The notes beneath the pieces were generated by a model. That model was not told the DNA's origin, did not search any database, and was given only the letters and a program-made list of their open reading frames with translations. A stretch of 64,000 nucleotides of DNA from the NCBI GenBank assembly GCA_013076295.1, contig RQOL01000882.1, positions 1,914,631 through 1,978,630 of the forward strand, read 5' to 3'. Positions within the stretch are counted from its first letter, which is position 1, and every line of letters starts with the position of its first letter. This document shows, piece after piece, positions 43,343-55,367 of this stretch. This DNA comes from Sanderia malayensis. Lineage: Eukaryota; Cnidaria; Scyphozoa; Semaeostomeae; Pelagiidae. Made by a program: the position numbers and the translations under genes.

Positions 43343-46225
43343 CTGCAGTGTGTTGCTGTTGATATAAATAAGGCAAATTTTCTATCATTCTCAGGCCAAA
43401 AGTCTGTCACGACCAAACCAAATACTCAATATTTAACTCCGATATTATTTCTGTTGGTACTTCGCAGATATAATGCAGTAAAAACACGGCGTTTAAAAAT
43501 CGTTGAAAACGTAGCAAATATTGGAACCATCCAGCAAGCTGGTGAGTGTGGTGAAAAAGTGTGTCAACCTGAAGACTCCACTCTTGCCTGTGTGCTGAGA
43601 AAGTTTTATTCGACTTTTTATGACACGAAATTACGAGATTGATTTGGTCACGGAAACGACATATCTGTTCTGCTGTTATTAATGATGAAATTTGCCAATT
43701 TGAGAACACGTCTGATCACCCATTTGTGGCCGCAAACTGCAAGTCACAATAAAAAGTTCTTTGTCTAGACTTGCATTAACAGCATCCGTTGTGCTGCAAT
43801 TAAGCCAAAATATCAACCAATATTGTCCTAAAATCTTCAAATTCAAAACTTGTCTATGAAGCGAATTCTAGTTCTCCGAAAACAGCGAATTCACGGCTAT
43901 TTTTGCTAACAAAATACAAGTACAAAGCCTTCGGGTTAACGTTGAGGGGAAATCAGACATGTTTTGATGTAAATAGCAGATTAAAAGTGGCTTGAAACAA
44001 ATTCAATTCCACTTTTTCTTCGTCCAAACAAAATCTTCCTGTTCAAGGAGAGCAGATATCAAACGAGGATTCCCCCATGAAAATAATAACAATCGCAGTC
44101 AGTCACACCACTGGGAAAATTCCGAGAACTCCCCATTCCTAGCCGCTCTGCCGAGCGATATCTCCTTTAAACAAACCGAGTTCCGGGACTAAAACTCGGA
44201 ATCGTGGCGTTTTTCGGACCAGGAGAGGTTCTAAAGGTGAGAAGAGGGTGTGTTGACCCCAAGAAAAAAGAAAAATTCAAGACAGGTCTAAGCAGAGGAA
44301 AGTAGAGATAGTTCTTTGTCGAAGGAGCCTTCTATGCTGATGAGAATCGAGTCAAAGTAGAGACAGTTGTTTGAGTTGTTGAAGGAGTCTTCTATGCTGA
44401 TGAGAATCGAGTCAAAGTAGAGACAGTTGTTTGAGTTGTTAATGGGGTATTCTATGCTGATCAGAATCGAGTCAAAGTAGAGACAGTTGTTTGAGTTGTT
44501 GAAGGAGTCTTCTATGCTGATCAGCGTTGAGTCAAAGTAGAAACAGTGGCTCAAATCAAAAAATGTTCTAGTGTTAAAGGATTAGAAAGTACTAGCAAAG
44601 CTGCGAAGGGGAATAGAAATTGGTTCGAACTATGCAAAGTTCGAATGGAGAATTAGCCGAATCCGTTTCGAAAGCTTGACAAAGTTCGGCAAAAAGAGGA
44701 GAGACAGAGTGGAGACTCGATTTGGCAAACGAAATTAACTTTTACGAATTGAAAACAAAGATCCAACATCGATAAAAAAATTAAAAGAATAAAAGTCGGT
44801 GATTTATGAAAGACCTGGGACCACCCAATTTAATGCAAAAATTGGCAGGAAATGGGTGATATTGAGCGCACGTTGAAGTTTGAAGTAGAAAATAACCCAA
44901 CTCGAAATAAACAGTGATAGGCCCAATCATCATTTCCCCTTCCGACCAGGATTTGGGCGTCGACAAAGCTGGTCCCTCGACCATCCGCTGCACCAAATTG
45001 GCCTAACAAATCACCAGCAGGATAGAATTGTAGCCGATGTAATAAATTTCAATGGTAAAAATTGACGAGCCAACTAAGGGAAGCAATAAAATATGCAATT
45101 AACAGCAAATGGTACAATTGGTTTGATTTATGTCTTAACTATTGCTTCCTGCCTTCCTGCGATTTGTCACCTGTTCAAGGTTGTACGCGAGTGCGCGAAA
45201 TCCATGCTGCTTTGCTTTGCTTCGGCCACAAAGTAAATTAATAACATTAATGCGAAGAAATTTCGTTTATTGTCGAATGAAAATACCCCAAAGCCCCCCT
45301 CAGGGGCGCAAATCCAAAATATTTCAGGGCGGTGTGCGATTAAAAGACCGAGACCGATTTTTAGATGAATAATTAGGTTTTCCAAATTGTACAACCCAGG
45401 GTACAACTCGGTATACGACTATTGAAAACAAGAAACAGTTCCAGTCCACAGCTGGATCAGGACCGACTTTCTCACTAAAAATAGCAACTGGGACCGGGTT
45501 TTAAAAACTTTGGGGGTGTCACACCCACCTTTAAATTTAATGTCTGCAGATTCAATGTCCCCCACCTTTAAATAGCCCCCACTCTAACCCCAATACAAAT
45601 AGCTGCTATAAAACTGTTCAACAAGGGGCCAGATGCTTCGTTTACTTTATAACATATCAGATGACCCCAACATTTTATACACCTGGGTTGACTCATTAGC
45701 AACAAATGCAGAAGTGTGTATTACTGTAAGGTCACCCAACCCCAAAATAAATAGCCTTGCAATTCTCTTAATGTCACTTATAATTAGTATTACACAATAT
45801 AATATAACTAATGAAGTATAATTATATGCAGTGTAAATTATACTTATTATCAATAGTCAGTTATCAATATTATCAACAGTCTAGGGGTGATTAAATCTTT
45901 TTTCAAGAACAAATTAACTGACTGTAATGACAGAAAAGGTTGCCCGTCACCTAATTTCACAAATGTGAACCTGCTCAGCTTCTTATCAGTGTCATGGAAT
46001 AATGGGACAAAACCATATGGAAAGACATTTTATCTCATCATGTTAATATTGCAAAGCCTCAGGAATATGAATCGAGCTGCATTTGGTGAATGTTATTAAA
46101 CATTAAAGAGCCATGAGTCGCTTTTATCTTATATGCAAACATCTGCCTGTTATCTCTCTTGTGTGTCTGGCTTCCCATCCATCTACAGGCATTTAATGTC
46201 AATCAATGGGGAATCACCTTTTAGC
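43343..46225. other. Non-coding region with short repeats only
   Basis: Contains the 60-bp minisatellite at 44305-44550 and a satellite fragment near 45610. Short frames at 43407-43709 and 45142-45372 have no recognisable domain, and I do not call them genes. Confidence 0.5.
44305..44550 (-). repeat. 60-bp minisatellite outside the arms, about 4 copies
   Basis: Four units of the same family found in the CPEB1 introns, here between the two candidate upstream exons of CPEB1 copy B. It shows that the family is not confined to the duplicated arms. Confidence 0.93.
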
Positions 46226-46229
46226 CTGG

Positions 46230-46740
46230 GGTTCCCAAACTAAGCAATCTAGCCCCTTGTTGAACTGCTTCTAGTATACAATTAATCCTCATATGACGAA
46301 CTTCACTGTATATAGCAAACTAAACATCTGGCCCCTTGTTGAACTTCTTCATAGTATACGATTCACCCTCATATAACGAGCTTCATTGTATATGGCAAAA
46401 TAAACATCTGGTCCCTTGTTGAACTGCTTCATAGTATACAATTCACCCTCATATAATGAACTTCACTGTATATAGCAAACTAAACATCTGGCCCCTTGTT
46501 GAACTTCTTCATAGTATACGATTCACCCTCATATAACGAGCTTCATTGTATATAGCAAACTAAACATCTGGTCCCTTGTTGAACTGCTTCATAGTATACA
46601 ATTCACGCTCATATAGCAAACTTCACTGTGTATAGCAAGCTAAGCATCTGGTCCGTCCCTTGTTGGAATGCTTCATAGTATACAATTCACTCTCATAATT
46701 ACGAACTTCACAGTATATAGCAAACTATATATCCATTCCC
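46230..46740 (-). repeat. 80-bp satellite, about 6 copies
   Basis: Same family and orientation as 38700-38995, outside the arms. A two-unit block (46280-46440) is repeated at 46440-46600, a higher-order duplication. Confidence 0.94.
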
Positions 46741-46882
46741 TTGTCGAATTGAACAGCTCGCTATGTGCAAAGTTCGCTGTACCAGCAAATATTCGTGTAT
46801 GATCGCAACGTTTGTGTTTCTGTCTTGCCTTTTAAACAAAGAAATCTAAACAAAAACAATGTACCTAAAAACTCAAAATTAC

Positions 46883-47086
46883 CTCTGAATGTGAATTCTA
46901 GGTCACCATCTTTCTGATCCTCGCAACTTTGCAGAAGATAACAACGATTCTCGAAGATATTTTCCAAAAATTGTTTGTAGGTAGAGCAAAGTTAATTTTA
47001 GGCCCGTCTGGTCTATCAAATTTTGAAGGCGTGGCCGTTATCAAAACTTGTCCATTCCACATCTTGGCAGAAAATTTTCCGGCCAT
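46883..47086 (-). CDS. Possible first coding exon upstream of CPEB1 copy B
   Basis: Begins at an ATG in good start context (AAGATGG at 47086), reading MAGKFSAKMWNGQVL, and ends at a donor (AGAG/GTAATT, 46883) after CEDQKDGDLEFTFR in phase 1, which suits the exon at 43256-43342. The two halves are in different frames: near 46980-46995 one base would have to be missing for the frame to run through. Without an inserted base this is 5' UTR or a chance frame. The protein is not recognised. Confidence 0.28.
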
Positions 47087-47499
47087 CTTGGCGATAATAA
47101 TGTTAAAGCTGTGTTGATAATGTTTGTGGTTTACTTGCGGCATTTTGCGAGTTTTCTCTCACGCAAAATAAGAACAATTTCTTTTAAATAAATTCAAAAA
47201 GCAAAAGGACAAAATCTCTTTTCTTCCCTCCCTTTTTCAAAACAAAAAAGTCATGTCCACGCAAGCGTTAGTGCTTCCCACTCTTCCGTAGAAAATTAAC
47301 ACATTTGCAGTGTCAAACATTTGCATACATTGGAATTTAAATACAAAGTTGCCCCCCTCACAAATAACGATCTTCTTAGGAAACTAGCCAAATTTCTGGT
47401 CCTCTAGAAATCCATTGTATACATTGTAAATTATACCCAGACATCAGAGTTTATTCAATGGAGGAGAGCCAATTCATTTTCGAAAAACCCCCCTTTATG

Positions 47500-47620
47500 T
47501 GACGAATTAAACATCTGGCCCCTTCCTTTTTGAACTGCTGTGAAATTTGAACAATTAGCCTTCATATAGCCAGTTGTTCCCCTGTATATAGCAAACTAAG
47601 CATTTGGTCCCTGGCTTAAC
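47500..47620 (-). repeat. Degenerate 80-bp satellite fragment
   Basis: Motifs TAAACATCTGGCCCCTT and ATATAGCAAACTAAGCATT show about 1.5 diverged units. A further fragment with CAACAAGGGGCCAGATG lies at 45610-45650. Confidence 0.7.
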
Positions 47621-50394
47621 GTCTTTGTCCTCGGTTTAACAAACTAACAAACTCCAAATTGACTTTTATATATGTACTTTGAAAATTCGATATAATTCGG
47701 TTCGGAACCCAACCAAACTGATGTCTGATGTCGAAACAAATTATATTTGACTGTAACCATTGAAAATTATTAATCCATGAAATAATAAATTCAAGACAAA
47801 CATGATAAAATTCAAAAATAAAATTCAAAAGCTTTATGTTCTAAAATTCTTAAACTATTTAATATTTAAATATGAAGCTGTTAAACCATATTTCATTAAT
47901 TCAATTATTGCCTGAAAAAACTTATTTAACTTACCTGGATAACTCCTGCTCTACTTTTTTCATGAATATCAAAGTAAAATCCTCCGCATTTTTCCATTTT
48001 CCTTCATGAAAAGAGATGAGTGAATGGATAAATGGCAGAAAAATAAGCTCGTTTCGACCCTTTCGTTTCGACCTTTTCATAAACAAAAGTGTACTTTCAA
48101 TTTCGTGCCGAACCCAAAAGCGAAACACTTCAAATGAAAACAACAAGCCATGTCGCAGGCACCCCCCCCCCACCCAGTAAACGCCCCCTTTAACTCAGCA
48201 AGAACTGAATAAGCGCCTCATTTAAACGCCTCTTCTTTAAGCGTTCCCGTCAAAGCTCTTAGCTTATAGCAAGCTATTAACGCTAACTTTTGAATTCTCC
48301 ATCTTGTGTTTTCTTGTTGGAGAGATATAGGCACATCCAGATATCCGAAAATAGTTGCTTTTATATGTACATAATTTTTAGAAACTTTGAACGCAGTGGT
48401 TCCAAGTTAAAAAGAACGAAAATTTACGAATAACAATGCGAAACTTTAAAGTTCGAGAAAAGTTGTGATGTTCTTATGAAAAATGCATGGCCCTTTATGA
48501 GGTCATACATTTTGTCTCTTTCCACATTCATAATTCCAGGTTGCTACACAGAGCTAACGGTATTTAGCGAAATACCTTGCTTGTGAAATGGAGAAGTGGA
48601 GAAATTGCATCCTAAAATCGTGATAAGGCTGTAGTTAAACATGAAATTTGAAAATATTTGATGTTGTCAAGTTCTTTTTATAACAAACACATTAATTATT
48701 AGCTAGATGGTTGTCACCACATCTTAAATTTACTTGGCCTAAAGTTATTCCTGGTAAACTAGACTTGTAGTAGAGATTTAGGCCCCTTGGCTTTGATGTA
48801 CACAAATTAGGGCCAAAATCACACCCCTGATTTGAAAAGGTTTTGAAAGGAAGCCCCAAAATTTTAATAAACGCAGCCGGCGCTTATTGAATTCGAAGGC
48901 AGAGATGTTTATGAAGAAATATTTCTGAAAGGCAGGATGCTTGATCACGGAAATCCAGGACAGAAAATAACATCGTAAATTTTTAAATTTTACTTTTCAA
49001 AGCAGGTGTCAGGTCAAATTGAAGCCTTGGGTCGTTTGAAAGCAAGAAACTTGACAGCTTCGATCAACAATGTAAAATGGAGAAAACAGGGTGTCAACGT
49101 GATTGCTAGGGAAGTTTGGGACAATATTTAACCTAATTTTATTAGTTTTAGCCGCCCTGTGGGGCCTTTTCTGAACGATTTTGAAATTACGAATGGCATT
49201 GGCACTCGAACTAATTTAATACATTTTATTTATAATTTTATTTACTAATTTATTACATTTTATTACTTTTCTGCAAAGAAACCTTACGGTGTACACACTT
49301 TTTAATGAGAATAATAAAACTTTTCCCGAACCTCGAAGTTAGCCATTATAATTCTTAAAATTCCTTTGTTTCTTTACAACTCTTGTAACACATAGTCAAT
49401 CTTATAAGCAAAACAATGTGAATTTCTAAATGTTTACAGTGAAGCCTGGGGACCAATGCTTTGTTCCGCTGCTCGGCGGGGTTCGTGGTATAGGTGTCCC
49501 ACCGTGGATACTTTGCACCACAAGGCCTTCTCTGAGTTGAAACCTTTAAGATACATTTGATGCAGAACTGTGAAATCTCGAATTCCAATCTAAAGTGATT
49601 TGCTTTTTATTTCTCGTCGGAAATAGTAATGCCTCCCTTAATCATCTGGTTCCAAAACACGATAACAAATTACATGCCTGTCTACGTCAGGACACTTATG
49701 AGAAAATACCGTGAAATACATTAATGCCCCTGGGGGCTTATTACAACAGGGACTTGAAAGTGGGGAACACAAATCTCAACAAAACTTCTTAAAAATGCTT
49801 CTGCTGCAAAACAATTTCATGAGCTTTCATGGCTTCATCCAATCACAGTTTCATCATCGTTCAAAATTTTAAAGCAGGAAGCTTAATAGAGATAGCGGTC
49901 TCTCTAAGTCTCCTTTGAAAGGGAGGCTTATCGAACAGGGTTCAATAGAGCAATCAGTTTCGAGTGCTTGAAACTAGGGCGATGCAAAAGTTGACGTTTG
50001 CTTGGAATGACGCTTTGCTTCAGTATCAGTGTAGTTATCAATGGGCATTCCATCAGCGCTTGCTTTTATGGAAAGATCTCCCGTTAAGATATGTGCACAC
50101 GGAGCCTCGGTTCGATGCATGGGATATATCGGATCGAGGCGCTTACAAGATGGATACAGCATTTCGCAAACAAGCGGTAATTGTTCCCAACAAATTACAA
50201 CATAAATCACTTGGCTTTTCTCATTATGGTGTTAATGATGCGTAGAAATTGTATTATTTGTTGTAGTTTTAGGAAACGAGAAGGCAAAACGTCTGCTTTA
50301 GCAACGTGCAGAATCTCGCTACTTTGAATCCCGGAAGGAAATGGATACTTGGTCAACAATCAGAGTTATCACGACATACAGTCATGGGCGGTCT

Positions 50395-50430
50395 GGCCCG
50401 GGTGGCAAAGTGGCGATCGCCACCCGGGCC
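50395..50430. repeat. GC-rich perfect hairpin
   Basis: GGCCCGGGTGGC at 50395-50406 and GCCACCCGGGCC at 50419-50430 form a 12-bp stem with a 12-base loop in otherwise AT-rich DNA. Confidence 0.85.
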
Positions 50431-51621
50431 TTCTGATTTTTAACGTAAAATAAATTTACGGGCCTTTTTTGAAGACTAGGACCTTGGCGCCTGCATACAG
50501 GAATATTACATCCAGTCCATTGTTCATAAACAATAGCCTATTGTTTTCTCTATTGTTTTGAGCAGCAATATCAGGCTTCAAGGTTCACAATCATCTGGTC
50601 GTTTTATGCAGGTGTTTACTGTGTTTGATGAAGTCCAGTTGGCAGAGTATGACATTGGCGCAACCGAAATCATGTACACAATGTGCCGGAGGCACCTCTG
50701 GACAATATATTTGAAAAACACACCCTTTTAATTCTGGGAAACACCCATTTAACAGTAATGCTAGCATCATAATGAGTGAGTTTCAGAAACGCCTCTGGAT
50801 TCTTAGACTCACTCACGAACCTGGATTCTGTTACAAAATGGCCTAGACGTACCTTAACACGTAGAAAATAGTTGCAACAGCGCACCTAAGTGGCGCATCT
50901 AACCAATAATTGGGATTTTGGCGCACTCGCACCTGCGTTGCAGGTCTGTTGGCGCAACCAAGACCATGTCAAAATCGGCCATGCTCTACAAACTGAAGGA
51001 AGACAGCCAGAGCCAGCTTATTACTAACTGTGTAATTCAATATTTAATATTTATTACTCATTTCACACTGTTAATTTCCCAATACTCATTACGATAAAGA
51101 AGTAAATCATTATGATAAAGAAGTAAACAAACAAACTCATTGTGATAGAAATAAACAAACAGCAAAAAAAGAATGACGGATGAGATAATAAAAAAATATA
51201 TGAAAGAGAGAAAATGAAAGAGAAATATAAAATAAAAGAAACGAAAAGACAAAGAGAAAAGGTTGGGGATGACAAAACGAGAGTTTTCTGTAGAAATTAT
51301 GAGAAAACAATATCAAGAGATATGAACTTTAAATTGACGAAAAAATAAAGCAACAAAAAAAGAAATAAAAAAGGAACAAAAGATAAGAAATAATGAATAA
51401 AATAAGGAGCGATGGTGGAAAGAATGAAATCTGGATTATGTAGACTTGATCCAGATTCAAGTCTGGATCGAGTAGACTTCGTCCAGATTGGATCACTTGA
51501 GAAAGACAATAGTTAATTTGAAATAGGAAGAAGAAAGAAGGACGGAATGGAAGATAATTAAGGGTGAGAAATTGAAAATTTCATATGTAAAATTATAACG
51601 AAAAATCATATTTTTAGAGTG

Positions 51622-52378
51622 TCATAGATTTTCTTTCTTTTCAGCAAAGAACCGTCTCAAAACCCAAACCTGACCGACACCAATGGCTACCATCAAAACA
51701 GTTTGACCCAAAGACCAGTATTTTACTCTATCAAAAAGATATTCGGCCACTGCGCGGCCACTTGCCATTCTCAGCTTGTAATGCGTCTGGTAGTCGAGAA
51801 CGACCTGTGTGGAGGAGGGAATGAATAATGACATCATTTTCATCGGGAGAAAATGCATGTGGAGGGGAGGGAGATCTAAATCGAATCGAATCAATTCGAA
51901 TCCGAATCGATTGGAACCGAAACAAGTCGATTTGAATAAATAGAATCATATCGAATCAAATGGAATCCGAATCGAATCGAACCTAATCAAATGGAATCCG
52001 AATCGAATCGAACCCAATCAAATGGAATCGAATTGAACCGAAACAAATCGATTAATTGAATCGAATCAAATCGATTTGAATAAATATAACAATGTCAAAC
52101 ACAATCAAATCGAATCCGAATCAAATCGAATCCGAATCGAACCGAAACAATTCGATTCGAATAAATAGAATCATATCGAATCCAATCTAATTGAATCAAA
52201 TCGAATACCTTTAAAGCTTCATGTATGTTGACAGCGGACGTTTCGAGTTGAGTGAGTGCACCGTGTTTTTCCTCCGCACCTGGAAGCAGCGGAGGAGTGG
52301 AGCCATCTTGGAAATCAAAGTAGACAGTCTTATGTGAGAATGAAGAGAATTCGTTGTCAAAACAGAACATGTATTCAC
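51622..52378 (-). CDS. Second p24/TMED 3' end (alternative terminal exons or partial gene)
   Basis: Exons 52209-52378 and 51622-51804 encode [20 protein letters not shown] through [16 protein letters not shown], then [20 protein letters not shown], a membrane segment ([20 protein letters not shown]) and tail FFAEKKENL. This corresponds to the whole last exon at 55368-55720 and enters in the same phase (after GGTGAATAC), but is split by a 404-bp intron. No second signal peptide or GOLD start is found between 52.4 and 55.4 kb. The simplest reading is that it is spliced to the exons at 57639-59016 as an alternative 3' end; a partial duplicate is the other option. Confidence 0.85.
51885..52205 (+). 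repeat. ATCGA/TCGAA-rich simple repeat in TMED intron
   Basis: Imperfect runs of GAATC, AATCG and TCGAATC words fill nearly the whole 404-bp intron of the distal TMED 3' end. Blocks of about 40 bp (AATGGAATCCGAATCGAATC) repeat within it. Confidence 0.9.
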
Positions 52379-53272
52379 CTGAAAGCAGAAGATGTTTTCA
52401 TATCAAAGATCAGCACGTGTGCTGTTGTCGCATTACATTTGCTGAAACGACCTTTAGGGGTATTTCTTCTTTTAGCAGATTCTGCTAAAATTCTTGTTAT
52501 ATCCCGAGTGTTACAGAATATCACAAAGGTGGAATGAGTGTGGCGGAAACATGACCAAACAAATCAAACATTTTCTTTTAGCAAAATGACTTTAAGGGGT
52601 CAACAGGTTAAAGGTCAGGTTTGTGATGACGCTGCAATGTGCAAAATATCAAAAAAAAATATTAACTAATTTTTCTTTACCTGCTCTTAGAATGGCGTGG
52701 CGTGAAAGACGGCCCTCAATGGCGTCAGAGCAAATTTTGAGAATGGCGAAATTAGGGCACGCGAAAAAGAGCCGTTATTATGAAATTATGCCCGACGTAA
52801 AAAGGGCCCATAAGGTATTTGGGAATAGAGTTTCACGGTAAAAGACACAACCAGAAGTTTCGCTTCGAGCAAGAATGATTAATCAATGGGACATATTGAA
52901 CTTGCCAATCATGAAAACAGATGCCACCAACCATCGGGGGGAGGGGCACTGGGCAAGGGTGTTGCCATGAAAAACAACATTGTCTGCTACACCGGTGTTT
53001 ATTTTTAATTTCACTGTTATTTTCTGTATCCCCTGAGCTCATTTCACATGGTTTGTCAATAGGTTTATTGACCTTAAGGGTGAAAAGGTCAAAGGTCAAG
53101 TTTACTTTTTGAACGATTCAGAAATATCATACTTCAGAAAGTTCGACCTCTAAAGTTAATTGTTCTTTTTGACCTTTCAGGGGTGAATAGATCATCGGTC
53201 AAGCTTAACTCTTCAACCCCTAGAAACACCGCGTAAATACACGGTTTATCAATGTGCGTTTTTGAGTTTTAA

Positions 53273-54446
53273 AGGAGAACCGACACGCCAAAATAATTTT
53301 GTCTAAATCGGGAGAAACAATGCCGGAGATTTTAAATATGAACTTCGTTTTTCCAAAAAATTATTCAATTTCGAGTTATAGGCAGTTGAAATACGGATTT
53401 CAGAATCCCGAGAATTTCACCGAGTTTGAGCGAGAGCCACCAAGAGCGTGTGATGTCACAAATACCATGTTGTCTCGGCCACGACGGTCAAAACACAAGG
53501 AAAAGACACTGCGATATTTTTATTCTTGCTTTAGAAGGCATTTCTGTGTTTAACCAGCTCGGAAGAAGGTTTATAATTAATAAGAAATGTCTGAAGACTT
53601 AAGTCACGACTTTGAATACGCGAAGGTGAAGCGATTCAGCCATTTTCATGTTTGAGCCTAATCCCGAGGCAGCAATGGCAGCAAGTGAGTCTGATGACGA
53701 TTAGGTGAACGATCATGAAGATGATGATTTTAACATCGAAAGGATTGCAAATGCAGATTGGCAGGACATTTTTGTGTATATTTTCCGTTTCTTTGAACCA
53801 AATCTTTCATTATTCTGTCTTGAATTGCTCGTCATAAATCTGACATGACACTTCCTCTTTGGCCAAGACAAGTCAAATCAACTGTGGGATGGAAATGGCA
53901 TCTGGCTTCAATGCAAGCTTGAATTTCACTCCTGTCACCTTCATCAAGTGTGAATTTCTTTGGAAACATGTTTCCTTGAAGTGACTTTCGCACAGCCTGG
54001 AAGCTTTGGTAGGCCTAAAAGGTTTACTAAACGCATTTTCTCTATGCATCGTTTGCGAACAATTTTGTAAAAAGAAACGAGAAAAGTGCTTTTCCAGTGC
54101 CACTACAGTTATAGGCAGCACATACAACCATTTTTACAATGTTTAACTGATAAATAAAAACCTAGGAATCTTTTCAATAGAGAGTTTTCATGGGTTTTCA
54201 TCCCTTCCCCGGACATGATTCACTGTGTTATTGCTTCACGTTGATTTCAACATGGTATTTGTGACGTCAGTAAAATCATCACCGAAAGGGTTGCGAAAAT
54301 TGCAAAATAATCGGCAATTTCCGAGTTTTTGGAAGGGCTGTAACTCGAAATTGAATGATTTTTTGGAAAAACGAAGTTGATATTTGAAATCCCCGGCAAT
54401 GTTTCTCCCGATTTAGGCAAAATTATTTTGGCGTGTCGGTTCTCCT
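53273..54446. mobile_element. TTAA-flanked THAP-containing DNA transposon remnant (Kolobok-like)
   Basis: Inverted termini start AGGAGAACCGACACGCC on both sides and match well for about 105 bp, more weakly for about 200. They are flanked by TTAA at 53269-53272 and 54447-54450, a target duplication used by Kolobok and piggyBac elements. Inside, on the minus strand (about 53880-54135), lies a broken THAP zinc-finger reading: MVVCAAYNCSGTGK, then a frame change, then LCESHFKE and later LKPDAI. A THAP domain with TTAA favours Kolobok. At 1.17 kb it is too short for a full element and is non-autonomous. It sits between the two TMED 3' ends. Confidence 0.8.
53880..54135 (-). pseudogene. Broken THAP zinc-finger coding remnant
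   Basis: The C2CH pattern is split over frames: CAAYNC in one, LCESHF in another, followed by an LKPDAI stretch like the AVPTIF end region of THAP domains. Stops and frame changes lie between. It is the likely N-terminal DNA-binding part of the former transposase. Confidence 0.65.
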
Positions 54447-55367
54447 TTAAGGGGGATAAAAACAACATTGTGGAATAAAAGATAAGAAGCAGACAATTTT
54501 GTACATTTCACTATTTTCTTCGTTAAATTATATGTTGAACTAGCTTTGCATAAAAGTTTACTACAACCAAGACAAATTTCTTACCAAATACAACGTATAG
54601 CTTCGAATAAACTCCTCCCGGCACTAATTAACCTAAATACAGAAACTAAAAGATTCATCAACTGAAATTTAAAACAGGCGTTTATAAAAAGACGTTTATT
54701 AAATTTTATAATTGAAATGGAGCGTTTAATGGGAGAAAAGAGGCGCTAATTCGAAGCTTCATATTAACTTTGCACTCAGAAACCACTTGTAACAGTTGGT
54801 CTACAAGCACAGATAACTTTTTCCTTTGTATTATAGTTTACACGCAGTCTTTTCTAATACGAAACCCATTAATTGAACCAGGTAGTTACTGAAAAATGCT
54901 TTCAATAAAAAGCTTCATTAGAGTTTCTTTCGCTGATTAACTTAAACGGTATTTTTAGTGGCTTGAAATGATTATAGAGACGGGGGAGACATGCAATATT
55001 GCTAGAGCCTTTGCTGGAAACACTTGGTTCATGTTTAACACACATTTAATGTGCAGAAAAGGAAACTAAAATAAAATGGAACGGACTTGAAGATAGATCG
55101 AACAGGCTTAAGAATAGATGGAGGCGATTTATAAAAGATGAAATCCATTATAAATAAATGGGATCAGTTTAATAAGGATTGGAATCGGATTACAAGATCT
55201 CAAAAATTTTTTGCAAATACACCCTATACCAAAATCCGATGGTTCTCAAGAGTCTTTCCTATATTATCTAAAATTTTCCTAAATTCAACAATTTTCTCCA
55301 CCTTGGCGACCGAAGACAGAGGTTTCTTACATGAAAATACTGCGTGCATACGAGGCTGTCAATACAA

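Larger units (their letters stand above)
47090..51615. other. Intergenic region, no recognised gene
   Basis: AT-rich and mostly single copy. It has the satellite fragment at 47500, a 12-bp GC-rich hairpin at 50395-50430, a purine-rich tract at 51100-51400 and a 93-codon plus frame at 49964-50245 without a known domain. GCGCC/AAACGCC words near 48170-48250 suggest a decayed MITE. Confidence 0.55.

Noticed and set aside
49964..50245. 93-codon plus-strand frame with Trp-rich sequence
   Set aside because: No domain or splice evidence, and the opposite strand is open too (78 codons). Considered chance.
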